This document shows, piece after piece, positions 1 through 11,139 of a stretch of DNA of 64,000 nucleotides. Position numbers and translations under genes: made by a program. The notes below the pieces were generated by a model that saw only the letters and a list, made by a program, of their open reading frames with translations, was not told where the DNA came from and did no database searches. Position 1 is the first letter of the stretch, and every line of letters begins with the position of its first letter. The DNA comes from Raphanus sativus (lineage: Eukaryota > Streptophyta > Magnoliopsida > Brassicales > Brassicaceae): positions 19,074,293-19,138,292 of the forward strand of contig NC_079514.1 of NCBI RefSeq assembly GCF_000801105.2, read 5' to 3'.

Positions 1-1880
1 TTCTTCTCTGAGGCCTTTGTCGACTTCAGTTCTACACCTCATCTCTCTCTGAGAAGCTACTACATGCTGATGATCCTTAAATACTCCATTGTAGGAATCT
101 AGATGCATACCTCTATCTGGTGGTATAGGAGATTCAGCTTCAAACACGGTACAGGGAACCACAATCTTCACAGGGTCATGTATCCTCTTCACTCTTTTGC
201 AAATCCCAACAGATTCTTCTACGCATATGGGTCTTAGATATTCAGGGACATCAAGGTATGAGGTCTCAGACTTGTGCATTCTCACTTCAATCGGTTCCGA
301 CTCAACTGTGTATCCTGGTAGCTCGTCCAACCATGTGTGTCGATCGATGCACTCGGGTGGGTGTCGATCGATGATGAATGGTGGATGTTGATCGATCTCA
401 TCAGGTTGGTATCGATCGATTCTAGCCTTTGACGAAGTCTCCAAATCTTTTCTCATAGTGTTCTGCTCGTCATCAAGTTTCTGTTCTGACTCAAGCCATT
501 CCTCCAGCTCTATGAATTCTTCCATAGTGACTTCTACACTCGAGTCCAAGTCTCCAAGTTGTTCTCCATCCTCTAACTCCAAGAATTCTTCTAGTTCCAA
601 GAAATCTTCCATGGTGATCTCTTTTTCTACATCTGGGTCAGGATAACAGCTTGATACATCAGTGTACTCCAGTGTCGAGTCTGTAATGTCCTGAGGACAA
701 CTCGATCTTTCAGGGATTTCGGGTGGTGTCGATCTGTGACAAACGTCTTTGTCGATCGATGTTGAGATGCTGGTATCGATTGATGCTGAAGTGATATTGT
801 CGATCGATGTCGAGGTCGCGGAGTCGATCGATGCTGAGCTTGTGTTACAAATATCGGCTTCTTCTACTCTGCTCAGCTCTCCAGATTCATGTTGTTCATC
901 ACCCTCTACTGTATAATTGTTGACCAGCTGTCCTCTATTCAGTTTGTCCCTTTGTGTATCCTCATAAGCATGTTGAACCTGAACATTCGGCTGCTTGACA
1001 TGAGTTGTTGGGTTTCAAAATCTTCATTCTGCTCGCTGTAGACATAATCAACAATATGGCTGATACTATTTATTATTCCTTTTTCACGATCTGCACTCAT
1101 CTTGTCCATCATGTAATCAAACATTTTACTTCGAATTGCTACAGCTTCACTGAAAAATTTACCTAGGAAGGTGGTTTTGATGTCTTCCCAACAAGTTAAA
1201 GATCTTGGCTGCAACTTACTGAACCAGCTAAAAGCATCTCCAGATAAAAAATATGGGAAAATCTTGCAGATAATGTGATCTACATGTACCTCATTCTGCT
1301 CGTTTGCTGATGAGAGGGCTGATGAGGCTAACCCCTCGAGTGTCTTGATAAGATCTTTGGGATTTTCAATAGGAAGACCTTTGAAAGGGTCCTCGCTTCC
1401 CAAATCATAACATTGGCTTGTCAAAGTAAAGTCGTTTGTCTCAGCAACATCAATCACATCAGGGATGACATCACCATCTGCATTAATCAATTGTCCTCTG
1501 GTATTGCAAGGACGACCTTCTTCGTCTCGCCAGATACCTCTCTTATCGATCTTAAGTATGAGCGCTTTCGCCTCATGTGTCTCCCCGCAAGTGGTGTTGG
1601 TCGACCTTTGATGAACATATTTTTTTGGCGTCGGATGAACAGTGTCCGGATGAACAGTATCCGGATGAACAGTATCCCGGTGAACAGTACCGCGATGAAC
1701 AGTATTTTGATGAACAGTACCGCGATGAACAGCGTGGCAATAAACAGTATCGGTCGACGGGATGAACAGTGTCGATCGATTTCGGATGAACAGTATCGAT
1801 CGATATGGGATGAACAATGTTCGGATGAATAGTGTTTTCATAAATAGGACCGCGATGAACAGTGTCGATCGACACGGGAT
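1..1880 (-). pseudogene. Athila-like Ty3/Gypsy gag region (incomplete)
   Basis: The minus strand encodes a gag-like protein. The segment around 1530-945 reads as a retrotransposon gag domain (motifs KIFPYFLSGDAFSWF and LTCWEDIKTTFLGKFF). A stop lies at about 939, after which open sequence in another frame runs to the window edge at 1. That second part is acidic, rich in Glu, and studded with Ser-Ile-Asp-Arg units encoded by TCGATCGA. Upstream of the gag domain the protein would be built from five-residue Thr-Val-His-Pro-type units encoded by a minisatellite. The reading frame also breaks near 1745. PBS and LTR lie upstream at 2421-3901 in the same orientation, so this is the 5' half of one element whose pol and other LTR lie off the left edge. 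Coding is probably dead because of the two frame breaks. Family assignment to Athila is by resemblance only. Confidence 0.75.
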
Positions 1881-2125
1881 GAACAGTGTTGATCGACGTC
1901 GGATGAATAGTATCAATCGATGCGGGATGAACAGTACCTCGATGAACAGTATTCGGATGAACAGTACCCGTGTGAATAGTACCTGCGTGAACAGTACTCC
2001 GATGAATAGTACCGGGATGAACAGTATATGCGTGAACAATACTCCGATGAATAGTACTCGGATGAACAATACCCGCGTGAACAGTACTCCGGTGAATAGT
2101 AGCCGGTTGAACAGTATTCGGATGA
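1630..2125. repeat. 15-bp minisatellite with 24-bp variants
   Basis: About 30 tandem copies of a 15-bp unit, consensus GATGAACAGTAYCSG on the plus strand. Some units are extended to 24 bp by inserted TCGATCGA-type sequence (for example 1760-1830 and 1850-1925). Nearly all units are multiples of three, so the retroelement reading frame on the minus strand stays open through most of the array. Confidence 0.9.
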
Positions 2126-2420
2126 ACAGTGTCATTTGACGGTTGGTTGGCTCTATCGACTACCGCTGTGTGTTGGGTGTCGAACGATTTGTGTTGTATG
2201 CTGTCGATCGATGCTGCTTGGAGGGTGTATCGTTACTACCCTCGTAGACTTACGGATCGTGCATAAACCAGCAGACTTGTTTGAAAACCCTAAAAATCTT
2301 CTCTTCATTGTTGCTCCTGGTATGTACCTGAAATAGAAGAAAAAAAATTTATGAGATTTTTGAACAATTATAAAACCTAAAAAAAAATCTAACTAAACAA
2401 GATCTAATGGCGATCGAAGC

Positions 2421-2438
2421 TCCTCGGCAACGGCGCTA
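2421..2438 (-). other. Primer binding site, tRNA-Asp type
   Basis: Plus-strand TCCTCGGCAACGGCGCTA matches the 3' end of plant tRNA-Asp (ending in GGCAACGGCGCCA) at 16 of 18 positions. Read on the minus strand, it lies just inside the LTR end at 2443, as expected for minus-strand strong-stop priming in Athila-type elements. Confidence 0.75.
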
Positions 2439-2442
2439 AATT

Positions 2443-3901
2443 TGATACCACTCAAATTACCCTAAGGAGTGAATTACTCTCATCAAAAGAGATCAAGTTA
2501 TAGTACTTAGGGATCGAATCCACAAGGAGCTAAGGCACACACTAGATCTAATAGTTATGAGATTAAGCTAGGCTAATAATTTATAAAGCAGTAAATAAAT
2601 ATGGTAAAACAGTAAATGAAATAAAATAGTAAACAAGATGAACAATATAATTGTTCAGCTTGGAAACAAGTTGTTTGATGGAAGGATGGTAGCTAGATCT
2701 AGGGCTTCTATTCACGTATTAGAGATTATAATGTCTACAAATACCTAACAAGTTGTTTACATGATATTATAGAACTCAGCCACTTAACAATCAGTGATCT
2801 CTCACTGGTTAAATAATCTAGATCTCTGGCCTCAACTGTCGTATGTTGACACAAAAAAAGAGTCGATCAATATCCTTTAGAGATATCGATCGACACACCT
2901 TTCGCTCTGCGATCGATTCACCTGTCGGGATATCGATCGACGGCTTCTAGATATGCCTAGGCGCGAGCCGATAATGAACACTAGATCTCAAGGAGGGGGG
3001 TTAGCTCTTCTCCAAGGAGATACTAGTTCAAACAGATAATTCAAGATATCAAAGATCCTAGTGATCTATGCCCTAGTTAGCTACTCTAGAACAAGCATAA
3101 AGTTCAATCCATTTGATGAATATCACAACTTAGCAAGTATAGTTTGGGGCTAATCCCACAAACCTATATGAACCATAGATCTAACAGGTGGATCTATTCA
3201 GACATGAAGTTTGTCACAGAAATCATAAATGAATAGATGAAAATGCAATAGATAAATAAACCAAAACCAAAAAAGTTCCAGGAGGACTCTCAAGGAGTTC
3301 TTCCCTTCTCTCCTAAGAGAAACAATGAAAGCGTAAAGAGTGTCTAAAGCGTAGCCGTCAACAATGGCTTAAAAATAACATAAATAGGGTTTCTGGTCGT
3401 CAGAGGTATTTTGGTAACTTTGTGGTGACTCATGGGCTTCAGTCGGTCATTAAATATACTCAGCCCATATTCTGATGTCCCTGTCGATCGACATGCAGTG
3501 TGCTAAATCGATCGACATGCAGTGTGCTGCATCGATCGACATACAATTCTCTTCTCGGCAGTTTTCTCTCGCGAAGCAAACTGACCACTCTTCAGTAAAA
3601 CGGGCATAACTTCCGATCTAACCGTTGGATTGATCTCAAACTAGTGGTATTGGAAATATAACTCAAAGATCTATCTTGTGGCAAAAGATGGGATACATCC
3701 AACGGTGGGAAGATCTCCATCGAGAGCTAAACATCTGAAGCGTCTGTGCGGTTCTGCACTTCGAAAGACTCCAAAAGACACCAAAATCACCATATATCTC
3801 CAAATCGTCCGTGAACCTGTAAATACTCTAAATAGACTCTAATACATAGTAAATAATATATAAAACACTTATATATCATGGATAAAATAGGGTAAATTCC
3901 A
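2443..3901 (-). repeat. 5' LTR of Athila-like element
   Basis: On the minus strand it starts TGGAATTTACCC at 3901 and ends GAGTGGTATCA at 2443, next to the PBS. A related LTR lies in opposite orientation at 38162-39447 and shares both ends and internal blocks, which supports the boundaries. It contains clusters of the palindrome TCGATCGA (2885-2945, 3483-3545). No target duplication can be tested because the other LTR is outside the window. Confidence 0.75.
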
Positions 3902-3914
3902 TGGTATATTACTA

Positions 3915-4154
3915 CTCCATCTGTTTCATTTTACTTGTCGTTATAGATTTCAACACACTGATTAATAAAACATTTAAGTTTGTATTTTTACTAGATAAAA
4001 ACATCATTATAAATATACCTAACCAGATTTTAACTAATAGAAAAATAGCTTAGAATAAAAAATTAATAAATTTTGCATTGAAATCATAAAACGACACTTA
4101 TTTTAAAACAAAAATTTTACTCTAAAACGACATCTAATTCAAAAACAGAGGGAG
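3915..4154. mobile_element. Stowaway-like MITE
   Basis: Terminal inverted repeats CTCCATCTGTTTCATTTTAC and, on the other strand, CTCCCTCTGTTTTTGAATTAG are flanked by TA on both sides (3913-3914 and 4155-4156). Length 240 bp, no coding capacity. This is the standard structure of Tc1/mariner-derived Stowaway MITEs. Confidence 0.88.
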
Positions 4155-4249
4155 TACTAAATTATTTTCAATTATTTATTTGTCAAATTATAAAATAATG
4201 GTTCTACATTAGTTCTAAAAATTCCAGGCAGTATGGAAAAGGCTCCATA

Positions 4250-5410
4250 ATTCTGTATGAAGTGATGAGAGGCACCGCCGGCGTCGACGAAGTGATTTTC
4301 CGCAATGGAGCTTCCACGTTAAAAGTTAGACTGACTAAATACGATGCTATCCTTAATGATTTTATATATAATTTATTATATAATTAAAAACGAAATTTAT
4401 GTCAATAATATTATATGTATATGTTATATTAGATTATAAGTTAATATTGTCAAAATTATAAAGATAATTCTTATATATATTGTGTTGTTATCTGAAAGTG
4501 ATATTTTAAAAAATTTAAATTCAGAAAACGAATTTTAATTTAATTTGAGGTTAATAATATTATATTTATATGTTATATTAGATTATAAATTAATATTGTC
4601 AAAATTATAAATATAATTCTTATATATATTGTGTTGTTATCTGAAAGTAATATTTTTTAAAAAAATTAAAGTTAAAAATGAATTTTAAGTTAATAGTATA
4701 GATTTATATGTTATATTAGATTATAAATTAATATTTTCAAAAATAAAAGATAATTCTTACATATATTAAGTTGTTATGTAAAAATAATATTTTTTAATTT
4801 TAAAAATTTAAATTAATAATATTATCTTTATATGTTATATTAGATTATAAATTAATATTGTCAAAAATGATAATTATTATATATATATTGTGTTGTTATC
4901 TGAAAATAATATTTTTTGAATTATAAAAGTTAAAAATTAAAATATAAAACAATTTAAAATTAGATATTATTCAATCAAAAACATTTGTATAAGTTTATTT
5001 TCTAAAATATTTCAAATATGTAAGTGTTTTTAAATTTCCAACACAATAATAAAAGTATATGATTCACATCAATGTTCATTATGATGTGATAATTTGTTAC
5101 GTAAAATATATGTAAGAATAATACATAAAATAACTATAACTATATATTAAATACAATATTATCCTTAAATAACTATAAATAATAGTACGTAAAATTTTAT
5201 CTTTAGATAACAACTTAATATATTTAAGAATTATCTTTTATTAGGCCAGCATAATTTGTATTATTTCAAATTTAAATTTATTATCTTTTATTTTTAAAAA
5301 TGATGTTTAATTAAATTTTTGATAACATAAATAATAATTTATTATTATAATTATGAATTAATAAATATTTAAAATAAAATTATGCCCGCATGTGCGGACG
5401 AACCACCTAG
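4250..5410 (+). mobile_element. Probable Helitron, 3' end clear, 5' end uncertain
   Basis: The 3' end is diagnostic: a GC-rich hairpin (CCGCATGTGCGG, about 5385-5397) followed by CTAG at 5407-5410 and then T. The upstream kilobase is AT-rich and includes tandem repeats. The 5' end could not be fixed: no TCT(A)CTATTAAAAGG-type start is visible. A 40-bp direct repeat (about 4252-4295 and 5411-5450) brackets the segment. Confidence 0.5.
4390..4940. repeat. AT-rich tandem repeat, four diverged copies
   Basis: Four copies of a 125-150 bp unit containing TATGTTATATTAGATTATAA, a TTAATATTGTCAAAA block and TTGTGTTGTTATCTGAAA, starting near 4397, 4549, 4686 and 4812. It lies inside the probable Helitron. 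Confidence 0.75.
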
Positions 5411-6108
5411 TTCTGTATAAAGTGATGAGAGGCACCGCCGGCGCCGACAATCTTGTAAACTAAACATATAATTCAAGTTTTAAGGTTAACAAACAAATAA
5501 AAATGCCCGGAGAGTTTATGTTCTTCCATTAATAATATCTTCGTCCCTACTTTCAACAAAAATTATTTGGCGGTACCGCCAAAACCATCCACAAAAGATT
5601 TTTTTTTTTTTTTTTTTTTCATCCACAAAAGATGATTTGTCTTCATGAATTTAAGAATATTTAATGTCCTGCAACAAACTCATAAAATAAAGTAAGGATT
5701 CAATGGCATTAAAGGAACGTAATTGACTAAATTTCAATTAAAAAAACTAACAGTAATCATTTTCTTGAAACCGTATACTGTAGTATTACAATAATCCGCC
5801 TCAAACATATGTATAAAAAACAAACTTGTCGTCTCAAAGTTTCTTTCTCTTTAACTTAACATCGAAGCAAGATCCGGAGAAAAAAGTATGCTCCTTTAAT
5901 TTCATGGTTTCATACCTCAAACCAGCTTGGCTGTCTCAAGTCCCTTTGATTTTTGTTTTTAACCCTCAACGACAAAAACAAAACCGGCAAATTTCATTTT
6001 TTGTCTGAAGCAAAACGCAAACTTTATGCACAACCTACTTTGCAAAAAAAGAAAAAAAAAAAGAAACACTAACTCTAACCTCTGAAAATCTCTCATTCTC
6101 TCTCAATC
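5411..6108. other. Intergenic region and presumed promoter of the PDLP1-like gene
   Basis: Contains a poly-T run (about 5600-5622) and CT-rich sequence just before the start codon (6082-6106), probably 5' UTR. An ORF at 5826-6008 has no recognisable features. No promoter element could be assigned with confidence. Confidence 0.4.
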
Positions 6109-7473
6109 ATGAAGCCTATCTACCAATTCTTTGCCATCTTCTGGTTCTTCTTACCTTTCACTGTAATCTCCGGTGACAACAACAAGAATCTGATCTTCAA
6201 AGGCTGCGCAAGCCAGAAATCTCCAGACCCAACCGGTGTTTTCACTCAGAATCTTAATTCTCTCTTCACTTCTTTACTTTCTCAATCCGCGCAGAAATCT
6301 TTCGCCTCCACAACCGCCGGAACCGATAACACAACCGCCGTAACCGGCGTTTTTCAGTGCCGCGGCGACCTCCCCGCCGCTGAGTGCTACGATTGCGTCT
6401 CCAAAATCCCGAAACTCGTCTCTAAGCTCTGCGGCGGAGGCGGAGACGACGGGAATGTGGTGGTGGCGGCGCGTGTGCAGCTCTCCGGTTGTTATATCCG
6501 GTACGAAGTCTCGGGGTTCCGGCAGACTTCCGGTACTGAGATGCTGTTCCGTGTCTGCGGGAAGAAACAGTCCGGCGATCCTGGGTTCGCCGGGAAGAGG
6601 GACTCGGCGTTTGGGATGGCGGAGAACGGCGTGAAAACGGGAGGCAACGGCGGGGGATTTTACGCGGGGCAGTATGAGTCGGTGTATGTGTTGGGGCAGT
6701 GTGAGGGTAGTTTGGGAAATTCAGATTGTGGTGAGTGTGTGAAAGATGGCTTTGAGAAAGCAAAGAGCGAGTGTGGGGATTCTATCTCTGGTCAGGTTTA
6801 TCTTCACAAGTGCTTCGTTAGCTACAGTTACTACTCTCATGGCGTTCCTAACATTTCTTCACTTTCAGGTAAACCAATTAAAACGAGTTAACAATATGAT
6901 ACTATTATTTACAGATTAGGAAGATAATCAATAATATTATTTACTAAGTAGGAGTAAAAAGAACAATTCTTTGCTTATTATTGTAACAATTTGTTGATAA
7001 TTAAGCTCTAATTGTGCCAAGAGTTGCATGATTTTGTCTGCTATGTAAGCATACACATGGAATCATGGATCTTGCAGAAAGAATATTTTAATATATAGAT
7101 TAAACAAACCCTAATGGAAGCAAGACAAAAAGAAAGAAAGAAAAAAGCTAGTGGAAGCAATTAAAAAAAAAAGCTAGTGGGGAAATAGATTGCTTTTATA
7201 TAAAATAAGAAATTATGTTTTCAGATTTTTGTACATTGACACATTACACAAAGTTGGAATGATATACATTTTCGTAATAAGTTATATTATGGAAATAATG
7301 AAACAGCCATTGAGGGGTGTGTGTGTGTATGTGTAGATGGAGAGAAGAGACAGCACACGCAAAGAACAATAGCTTTGGCGGTGGGAGGAGTTGCAGTTTT
7401 AGGATTTGTGATTGTTTGTTTGTTGGTTTTGAAATCTGCCATGAAGAAGAAGAGTAAATATGATAGTTATTGA
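6109..7473 (+). CDS. PDLP1: Plasmodesmata-located protein, PDLP1-like (DUF26 receptor-like protein)
   Basis: Two exons, 6109-6868 and 7337-7473 (GT-AG intron, phase 1), give 298 residues. The N-terminus is a hydrophobic signal peptide (about residues 4-21). Two DUF26 (Gnk2-type) domains follow, each with the C-x8-C-x2-C signature: Cys84/93/96 and Cys198/207/210. Exon 2 encodes the single transmembrane segment (AVLGFVIVCLLVL) and a short basic tail with three Lys in a row. This is the exact PDLP architecture. Family members are type I membrane proteins at plasmodesmata that control callose deposition and cell-to-cell movement. Exon 1 is GC-rich with a run of Gly codons between the domains. The close wording to Arabidopsis PDLP1 is recalled, and the neighbouring gene order supports PDLP1 (At5g43980) over PDLP6. 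It appears intact. Confidence 0.93.
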
Positions 7474-8850
7474 GATTTTAACTACCAATTCTCATCTAGC
7501 CAGACCAAAAGAAAAACAAATCAACAGTTTTGAGAAGGTTAAAAAAGAAAAGAATAGTATGATGTCCAAATTGTATATTCAATTAAGATACTGATTCATA
7601 ATAATGAAAGAGATTTGCCAACTTACTGATTAGTACTTGATATTTAATTTCCCATAATGTAGATTGTAGATCAATAAAAAGCGTTCCACGAATTAAGAAA
7701 AGTAAAATGTAGCATCGAAGTAGAATACTGTATCTAGAATCAACAAGAAGTTAAAAGCAGCTTTATTAGTGCATCAATACATGACTCAGTTTATTGATAA
7801 ATCCACTTTTGAGTCGTTTTCGTTGAGAAAGAGTGGAACTTTATTGGTAGCTCAAAGTGATAACACCTTGGAAGCTTGGAACTAGCGATTCAACACGGGA
7901 TCTATTCAAAAATTAGGATTAAAATTTAATCTAAAATATTGAACAAATAATGCATACATTAACTTTTTAAAATGATTTTGAAAGTGAAAATGTGTTTTTG
8001 TTGACAATATATGTTGATACAATGAAGATGACAATCTCTCCCTTGCGTTCATATATATCTTCTAGTATAGAGGTAACAACACAATTTCTTCTGGGGTCTT
8101 GGGTGAGGCGATGAGCCGCTCTCCATCCCTCCCCCTTCCACACATGATAGGATAATATCAAACCCCAGATGTTGTGGCATAATATGCCCACACCCAACCT
8201 AATCCACATAGCAGCATGTTTTCTTAGTTCTATTTCTTTGATCTATTTTTATAGGTGAGTCAGTTTTGTTATGGTTTGACCATGAACCACGTATTATTCT
8301 CTACTGTAGCTTTATGTACATGTCTTCCTCTTGCTGGTTTTCAACTTGACCTATGCGTTTTCTCTGATCTCTTTGGTTTCTGTTTGCCAAGTTTTTGGTA
8401 ACATCTCATGCATCTCTATTTATCACTGTTCATCTGAATTTCTTGCCGTCTAACTGTTGGATTTTGATTTCCATGTAGATCCACTCGCTCTCCCATCTAG
8501 CATTCTAGCCTGTCAACCAAAACCAAAAGAAAAACTTAAACCAACTTAAATTTTATTCAAGGACGTAAATATATAAAGATCACATTCAGTTTAGATACCA
8601 TCTTCTCTGGCATGCATCTTAATTCTCAGTCATATATCTCCTCTGAGTTCCCTCGTCAATTTCTAATCCGGAGTTTTAGTATGAGAAACAAAACTGAAAG
8701 AAAACTTTGACCCAAACTAAAATGGTCATGGTTTCTGACTCTCAAATTTGAGATTTCTCCTATGTTCCATTCCAGCATCTCTCAGTCTCTTTACTTGCCA
8801 ATTTTCTCGTATGTATCTAAAAAAATTTACCTATACTTGTTCCTAAAACA
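7474..8850. other. Intergenic, no gene recognised
   Basis: AT-rich downstream region of the PDLP1-like gene. Short ORFs (for example 7967-8209 minus) show no domain, no supporting splice pattern and no repeat signature I recognise. Confidence 0.5.
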
Positions 8851-8851
8851 G

Positions 8852-8990
8852 ACAAAGGAGATCAATCGGAACCTGGTTCAACTCCACAATCTAGAGTTGT
8901 GAAGCCTAATGCTATGGTAAATCTGTGGTTTTTGATTTGCCAAGGAAGTCACCAGTGGTGTCACGGCCTGAGATTCAGACTGAATTGATG
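8852..8990 (+). pseudogene. Exon-like fragment of unknown origin
   Basis: A stretch after TAAAACAG (8852) reads openly as a Ser/Pro/Lys-rich peptide (starting DKGDQSEPGSTPQSRVVKP), then has a donor-like ATGGTAAATC and a second block reading DLPRKSPVVSRPEIQTELM. The style recalls the Ser/Pro-rich N-terminal regions of plant coiled-coil adaptor proteins, but I cannot name the gene. No neighbouring exons were found. Confidence 0.25.
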
Positions 8991-9321
8991 GTGAGACTGA
9001 GATGGGATTCTGGCCGGCCTGGTACTGGTCGGATGGTGTGGGCGATGGGATGGAGATGATCCGATTTGTACCTGAAACAAATAATGAGATTTTTATGAGT
9101 TTTTCTTATAGTTTTAGTATATATGAAGAACATAAAGTAAACTATATTGAAAAAATGATGAACAGAAGCAAATATGATTTTTATAGATTTTTAGATGTAA
9201 GAACTAAATGAGATGCAATGAAAATAAATAAAGGAAAAAGAGGAATAGAAGATGGCGGATGGATCCTTGCTGCTGGATGTGTACCTCTCTCAGCAAGAAC
9301 AGTGGATGAATGATGGAATGA

Positions 9322-10171
9322 AGATGGGATTTGGCTTGCTGGATGTGTATCTCTCTCAAAACAAATCAGTGGATGGAATGGGATGAAGAATCGCCACAAG
9401 TTTGGTGGTTTAAACTTGATAAGATTCAAGAACTGCTCCTGACCGATTCACACATCAAAAGGGTTAAGGTTTTTCTTTGCTCTAGGGGGCAAACTGACTC
9501 GTATGTTTCATAAGCTAAAAAAAATACAAGGTTGTTTATAGTGGGGATTAAATACCCTACAGCTATGCCCTTCTAAGGGACTTGAAGCAAAGTAACATGG
9601 TTTTTTCTTGGACTCTAAAGCAATAAGGCCTACACATGAATGGGCCGACTCTACTTGGATAACTAAAGTAAGGCTAACAAGTGCCTGCATTATTGGACTC
9701 AAAATCGACAGCAAAAAATAAAAAAGACTTAAACAATTTGCCCATAAGTTCTTGAATTAAAATTAAAAGAAAAACTAACACAAACCAAAAACAATAAACC
9801 GGTTAGAAATCATAACTGAAATCTTACCTGCTTACCTTATTTAGAACCACACGGATTACTCATGACCGGGTTGGATTGGGGTTGATTCTGAATCGAATTC
9901 ACATGTGGAGATGATTAGACTGGTTTGGTTCTGGGCGATTGATCTGAATTGAATTGGACTGGTTGAATCTTGAACCTCTATTAAACCGGCTTGGTCTTGG
10001 ATCTTCAATTGGATCATCTCTTTAATCAGTAGCTGGTTATGGCCGGTTTGTCCATCTTGATCTAGGATTTGTTGGACAGCCTTGGAGAACCCTTCTCTTA
10101 ACGCCCTGGTTCCACTTCGAGTGGTCGGACCACGCCTATTTATGGGAACCTCTATCTGGATGGCCTCATCA
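9322..10171. repeat. Direct repeat copy A (850 bp)
   Basis: Closely matches 11140-11985 from GGNTTTGGCTTGCTGGATGTG to CTCTATCTGGATGGC. Covers the end of the pol ORF and the downstream non-coding segment. Confidence 0.85.
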
Positions 10172-11139
10172 TTCCCTCCCCCTTGAAAAGGTTCTGGCCT
10201 CAGAACACCATCATCTGCAAGAAAAGGGGACAAATCAGATACATTGAACGTGTTGGAAATTTTAAACTCACCTGGAAGATCAAGCTTATAAGCATTGTCA
10301 TTGATCTTTTCTAGAACCCGGAATGGTCCAGTCCCTTGTGGTGATAGTTTGGACTTCATCTCTTCAGAGAACCACTCTGGCCTCATGTGTAACCACACCA
10401 AGTCTCTTGGTTCGAACAACACTTTCTCTCTCTTCTGGTCGATCCGGGCCTTGACCTTGGCCGCCTTCGCCTCCAATTTCTCCTTGACCTTCTGGTGCAT
10501 GTTCTTAACAAAGTCCGCCTTAGTTGCATCATCTTGGCTGCGGTACATAGGGGTGGGTGTGGAAAGGTCTAAGGGAGTTTCTGGCTAAAACCATAGACAA
10601 CTTCAAAAGGAAAAAGATCAGTAGCAGAGTGTCTAGCATGGTTGTAAGCAAACTCAATAAACGGTAAACAAGATAACCAGTTCCTCAAGTTCTTACCGAC
10701 CGTAGTCCTCAATAACTGAGAGAGTATGGTTTACTATCTCGGTTTGACCATCGTTCTGTGGGTGGCAAGTGGTCGAGAATAACAGCTTGGTACCCAGTTT
10801 ACCCCGTAATGTCTTCTAGAAATGGCTTAGGAATTTGGTGTCTCGGTCGGATACAATAGTCCGGGGCATGCCATGTAAACATACCACCTCTTTAAAGAAC
10901 ATATCAGCTATTTGGGTTACGTCATTGGTTTTGTCGCAAGTAATAAAGTGTGCCATCTTTGAGAACCTGTCCACCACAACAAAAATGGAGTCTTTGTGGT
11001 TTATCTTGGGCAAACCCAGCACAAAGTCCATGGAAATATCTACCCAAGGGTGGTTAGGTTCTCGGCATCTCTTCATGTTCGGCCAAAAGAAATGGTCGGT
11101 TAGGACACTTAGAGTTTTATTTCTACCGAAGTGTCCCAA
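9856..11139 (-). pseudogene. Ty3/Gypsy pol fragment: integrase core and C-terminal domain
   Basis: The block at 11139-10816 reads as the end of the integrase zinc-binding region followed by the integrase core. [12 protein letters not shown] carries the first catalytic Asp and VSDRDTKF the second. The third catalytic residue lies in a DGQTEIVN motif near 10735, already in another frame. The block 10548-9856 is the integrase C-terminal domain (GPFRVLEKINDNAYKLDLP, FNVSDLSPF). Several frame changes between 10815 and 10549, and a deletion of the zinc-binding Cys region between FWPNMKR and [10 protein letters not shown], show that it is dead. Orientation matches the flanking non-coding segment. 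Confidence 0.82.

Noticed and set aside
1413..2139. Overlapping plus-strand ORFs across the minisatellite
   Set aside because: They are mirror readings of a short tandem repeat whose units are multiples of three. The gag domain is on the minus strand.
4390..4940. CRISPR-like repeat array
   Set aside because: Diverged, AT-rich tandem units without unique spacers in a plant genome.
6422..6763. Minus-strand ORF inside PDLP1 exon 1
   Set aside because: Arg/Ser/Pro-rich shadow of a GC-rich coding exon on the plus strand.
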